64,000 bases of DNA from Meridianimarinicoccus roseus (GTDB lineage Bacteria; Pseudomonadota; Alphaproteobacteria; Rhodobacterales; Rhodobacteraceae): assembly GCF_003172915.1 (NCBI RefSeq), contig NZ_QGKU01000026.1:62001-126000 (forward strand), given 5' to 3'. A model generated the notes under the pieces. It made no database searches, was not told the origin of the DNA, and saw only the letters and a program-made list of their open reading frames with translations. The position numbers were made by a program, and so were the translations under genes. Every line of letters starts with the position of its first letter. Positions within the stretch are counted from its first letter, which is position 1. Shown in pieces: positions 62,658 to 64,000 of this stretch.

Positions 62658-62690
62658 AACGGGCCGCATCGCGGCCCGTTGTCTTTTTTG
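62658..62690 (+). terminator. Rho-independent terminator after chemoreceptor
   Basis: AACGGGCCGC (62658-62667) pairs with GCGGCCCGTT (62671-62680) around an ATC loop, then GTCTTTTTTG. A perfect 10-bp stem with T6 run. Confidence 0.93.
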
Positions 62691-62777
62691 GCGGCGGTGA
62701 CCTGAACTGGAGAATCCGGTTTCACGGCCTCGCCCGCGCAGTTATAGGGGACGCCGGATCAGGATACGGAGAACCGG

Positions 62778-64000
62778 ATGGCCAATGTCGTGGTTGTGGG
62801 CGCCCAGTGGGGCGACGAGGGAAAAGGCAAGATCGTCGACTGGCTGAGCGAGCGCGCGGACGTGATCGCCCGGTTCCAGGGCGGGCACAATGCCGGGCAC
62901 ACGCTGGTGATCGACGGCAAAGTCTACAAACTGTCACTGTTGCCGTCGGGTATTTTGCGCAAAGGCAAGCTCAGCGTGATCGGCAACGGCGTCGTGCTCG
63001 ATCCTTGGGCGCTGGTGTCCGAGATTGCGAAAATCGAGGGGCAGGGCGTATCCGTGTCCACCGAGAACCTTGTGATCGCAGAGAACACGCCGCTGATCCT
63101 TCCGGTTCACCAGGATCTCGACAAGATCCGCGAAGAGGCGGCGGGCAAGGCCAAGATCGGCACCACCGGGCGCGGCATCGGCCCGGCCTACGAGGACAAG
63201 GTTGGCCGCCGCGCCGTGCGTCTGGCCGATCTCGCCGACGCCGAGACGCTGGAACGCCGTCTCGACCGGCTGCTCGCCCATCACGACCCGCTGCGCCGCG
63301 GCCTCGGCGTGCCGACTATCGACCGGGACGATCTGCGCGCGCGCCTGCTGGACATCGCGCCGAAGATCCTGCCCTATGCCGCTCCGGTCTGGAAGCTGCT
63401 GTCCGAGAAGCGCAAGTCGGGCAAGCGGATCCTGTTCGAAGGCGCGCAGGGCGCCTTGCTGGACATCGATTTCGGCACCTACCCTTATGTCACCTCGTCC
63501 AACACCATGTCGGGCATGGCGGCGACCGGCACCGGTATGGGGCCAGGCTCCATCGACTTCGTGCTGGGCATCGTGAAGGCCTACACCACGCGCGTCGGTG
63601 AAGGGCCGTTCCCGACCGAGCTTGGCGACGCCGTCGGGCGGCACCTTGCCGATGTCGGCCGCGAGAAGGGCACCGTAACCGGGCGGGATCGCCGCTGCGG
63701 CTGGTTCGACGCCGTGCTGGTGCGGCAGACCTGCACGACTTCCGGGGTGAAGGGCATCGCGCTGACCAAGCTCGACGTGCTCGACGGGCTGGACGAACTG
63801 AAGATCTGCACCGGCTACGCGCTGGACGGCAAGGTGCTGGATTATCTGCCCACCGCCGCCGAGGAACAGGCCCGCGTCACCCCGGTCTACGAGACGATGG
63901 AGGGCTGGAAGGACAGCACGGCGGGCGCGCGCAGCTGGGCCGACCTGCCCGGGGCCGCGGTGAAATATGTTCGCCGCATCGAGGAACTGATCGAGTGCCC
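62778..64000 (+). CDS. purA: Adenylosuccinate synthetase, C-terminus cut by window edge
   Basis: GTP-dependent first step from IMP to AMP. About 407 of the usual 430 residues are in the window, open to the edge. [21 protein letters not shown] with P-loop and catalytic Asp, [16 protein letters not shown] with catalytic His, [22 protein letters not shown] and [13 protein letters not shown] are diagnostic. GGAG precedes ATG 62778. Confidence 0.97.
   Translation, partial: MANVVVVGAQWGDEGKGKIVDWLSERADVIARFQGGHNAGHTLVIDGKVYKLSLLPSGILRKGKLSVIGNGVVLDPWALVSEIAKIEGQGVSVSTENLVIAENTPLILPVHQDLDKIREEAAGKAKIGTTGRGIGPAYEDKVGRRAVRLADLADAETLERRLDRLLAHHDPLRRGLGVPTIDRDDLRARLLDIAPKILPYAAPVWKLLSEKRKSGKRILFEGAQGALLDIDFGTYPYVTSSNTMSGMAATGTGMGPGSIDFVLGIVKAYTTRVGEGPFPTELGDAVGRHLADVGREKGTVTGRDRRCGWFDAVLVRQTCTTSGVKGIALTKLDVLDGLDELKICTGYALDGKVLDYLPTAAEEQARVTPVYETMEGWKDSTAGARSWADLPGAAVKYVRRIEELIEC

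Overview
The window is a high-GC alphaproteobacterial chromosome segment, most likely from the Rhodobacterales (Rhodobacter/Roseobacter type). This rests on the gene sets and their order (DUF2155-aat-accC-accB, iscR-desulfurase-sufBCD-sufS, divergent hemE/hemC), a GapR homologue, a Cys-poor IscR and a 404-residue Icd with a GTG start. I see no transposase, integrase, CRISPR array or phage gene. A textbook TGT-N12-ACA palindrome between hemE and hemC fits PpsR/CrtJ control, which hints at a phototrophic (aerobic anoxygenic or purple) lineage; no photosynthesis gene lies in the window.

Layout. 1-2.6 kb: fatty-acid and protein housekeeping (end of a DUF2155 gene, aat, accC, accB). 2.9-16.8 kb: a reductive pyrimidine-degradation island with preT-preA (dihydropyrimidine dehydrogenase), an omega-aminotransferase, a beta-ureidopropionase-type amidohydrolase, hydA (dihydropyrimidinase) and an NMT1/THI5-type ABC importer. 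Together these can take up a pyrimidine and convert it to beta-alanine and malonate semialdehyde. Inserted among them are a membrane-anchored coiled-coil protein with a duplicated Cys domain, a small secreted protein and a GH114 glycosidase. 17.0-22.6 kb: a five-gene branched-chain-amino-acid-type (HAAT) importer of unknown ligand. 23.1-29.1 kb: divergent sensory block with an ScfR-like XRE regulator, a single-domain response regulator, a small membrane protein, a histidine kinase fused to a sodium:solute symporter domain, and a FliM/FliN-like SpoA protein. A 10-bp direct-repeat array lies between importer and regulator.

29.5-39.2 kb: sulfur genes (DUF442 phosphatase/sulfurtransferase and split YeeE/YedE transporters), small proteins, gapR, typA, SMR and YitT membrane proteins, icd, an outer-membrane barrel, an HD hydrolase and an alpha/beta hydrolase. 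39.3-47.5 kb: the iscR-suf iron-sulfur assembly operon, with two near-identical Irr-box-like palindromes, one before iscR and one inside the desulfurase gene next to a likely internal promoter for sufB. 47.6-51.7 kb: tRNA-Arg(CCG), a YdcF-family protein, hemE/hemC and ppk2. 51.8-57.7 kb: urtABCDE urea importer. 58.1-60.2 kb: BCCT transporter and universal stress protein. 60.7-64.0 kb: tRNA-Gly(UCC), a chemoreceptor with a multi-pass membrane sensor and small partner, and purA running off the edge.

Regulatory DNA is the most unusual content: the two suf palindromes, the hemE/hemC palindrome, three separate short tandem-repeat arrays (10, 11 and 11-12 bp periods), hairpins directly after both HAAT binding-protein genes, and two kinds of dispersed or inverted GC-rich repeat.
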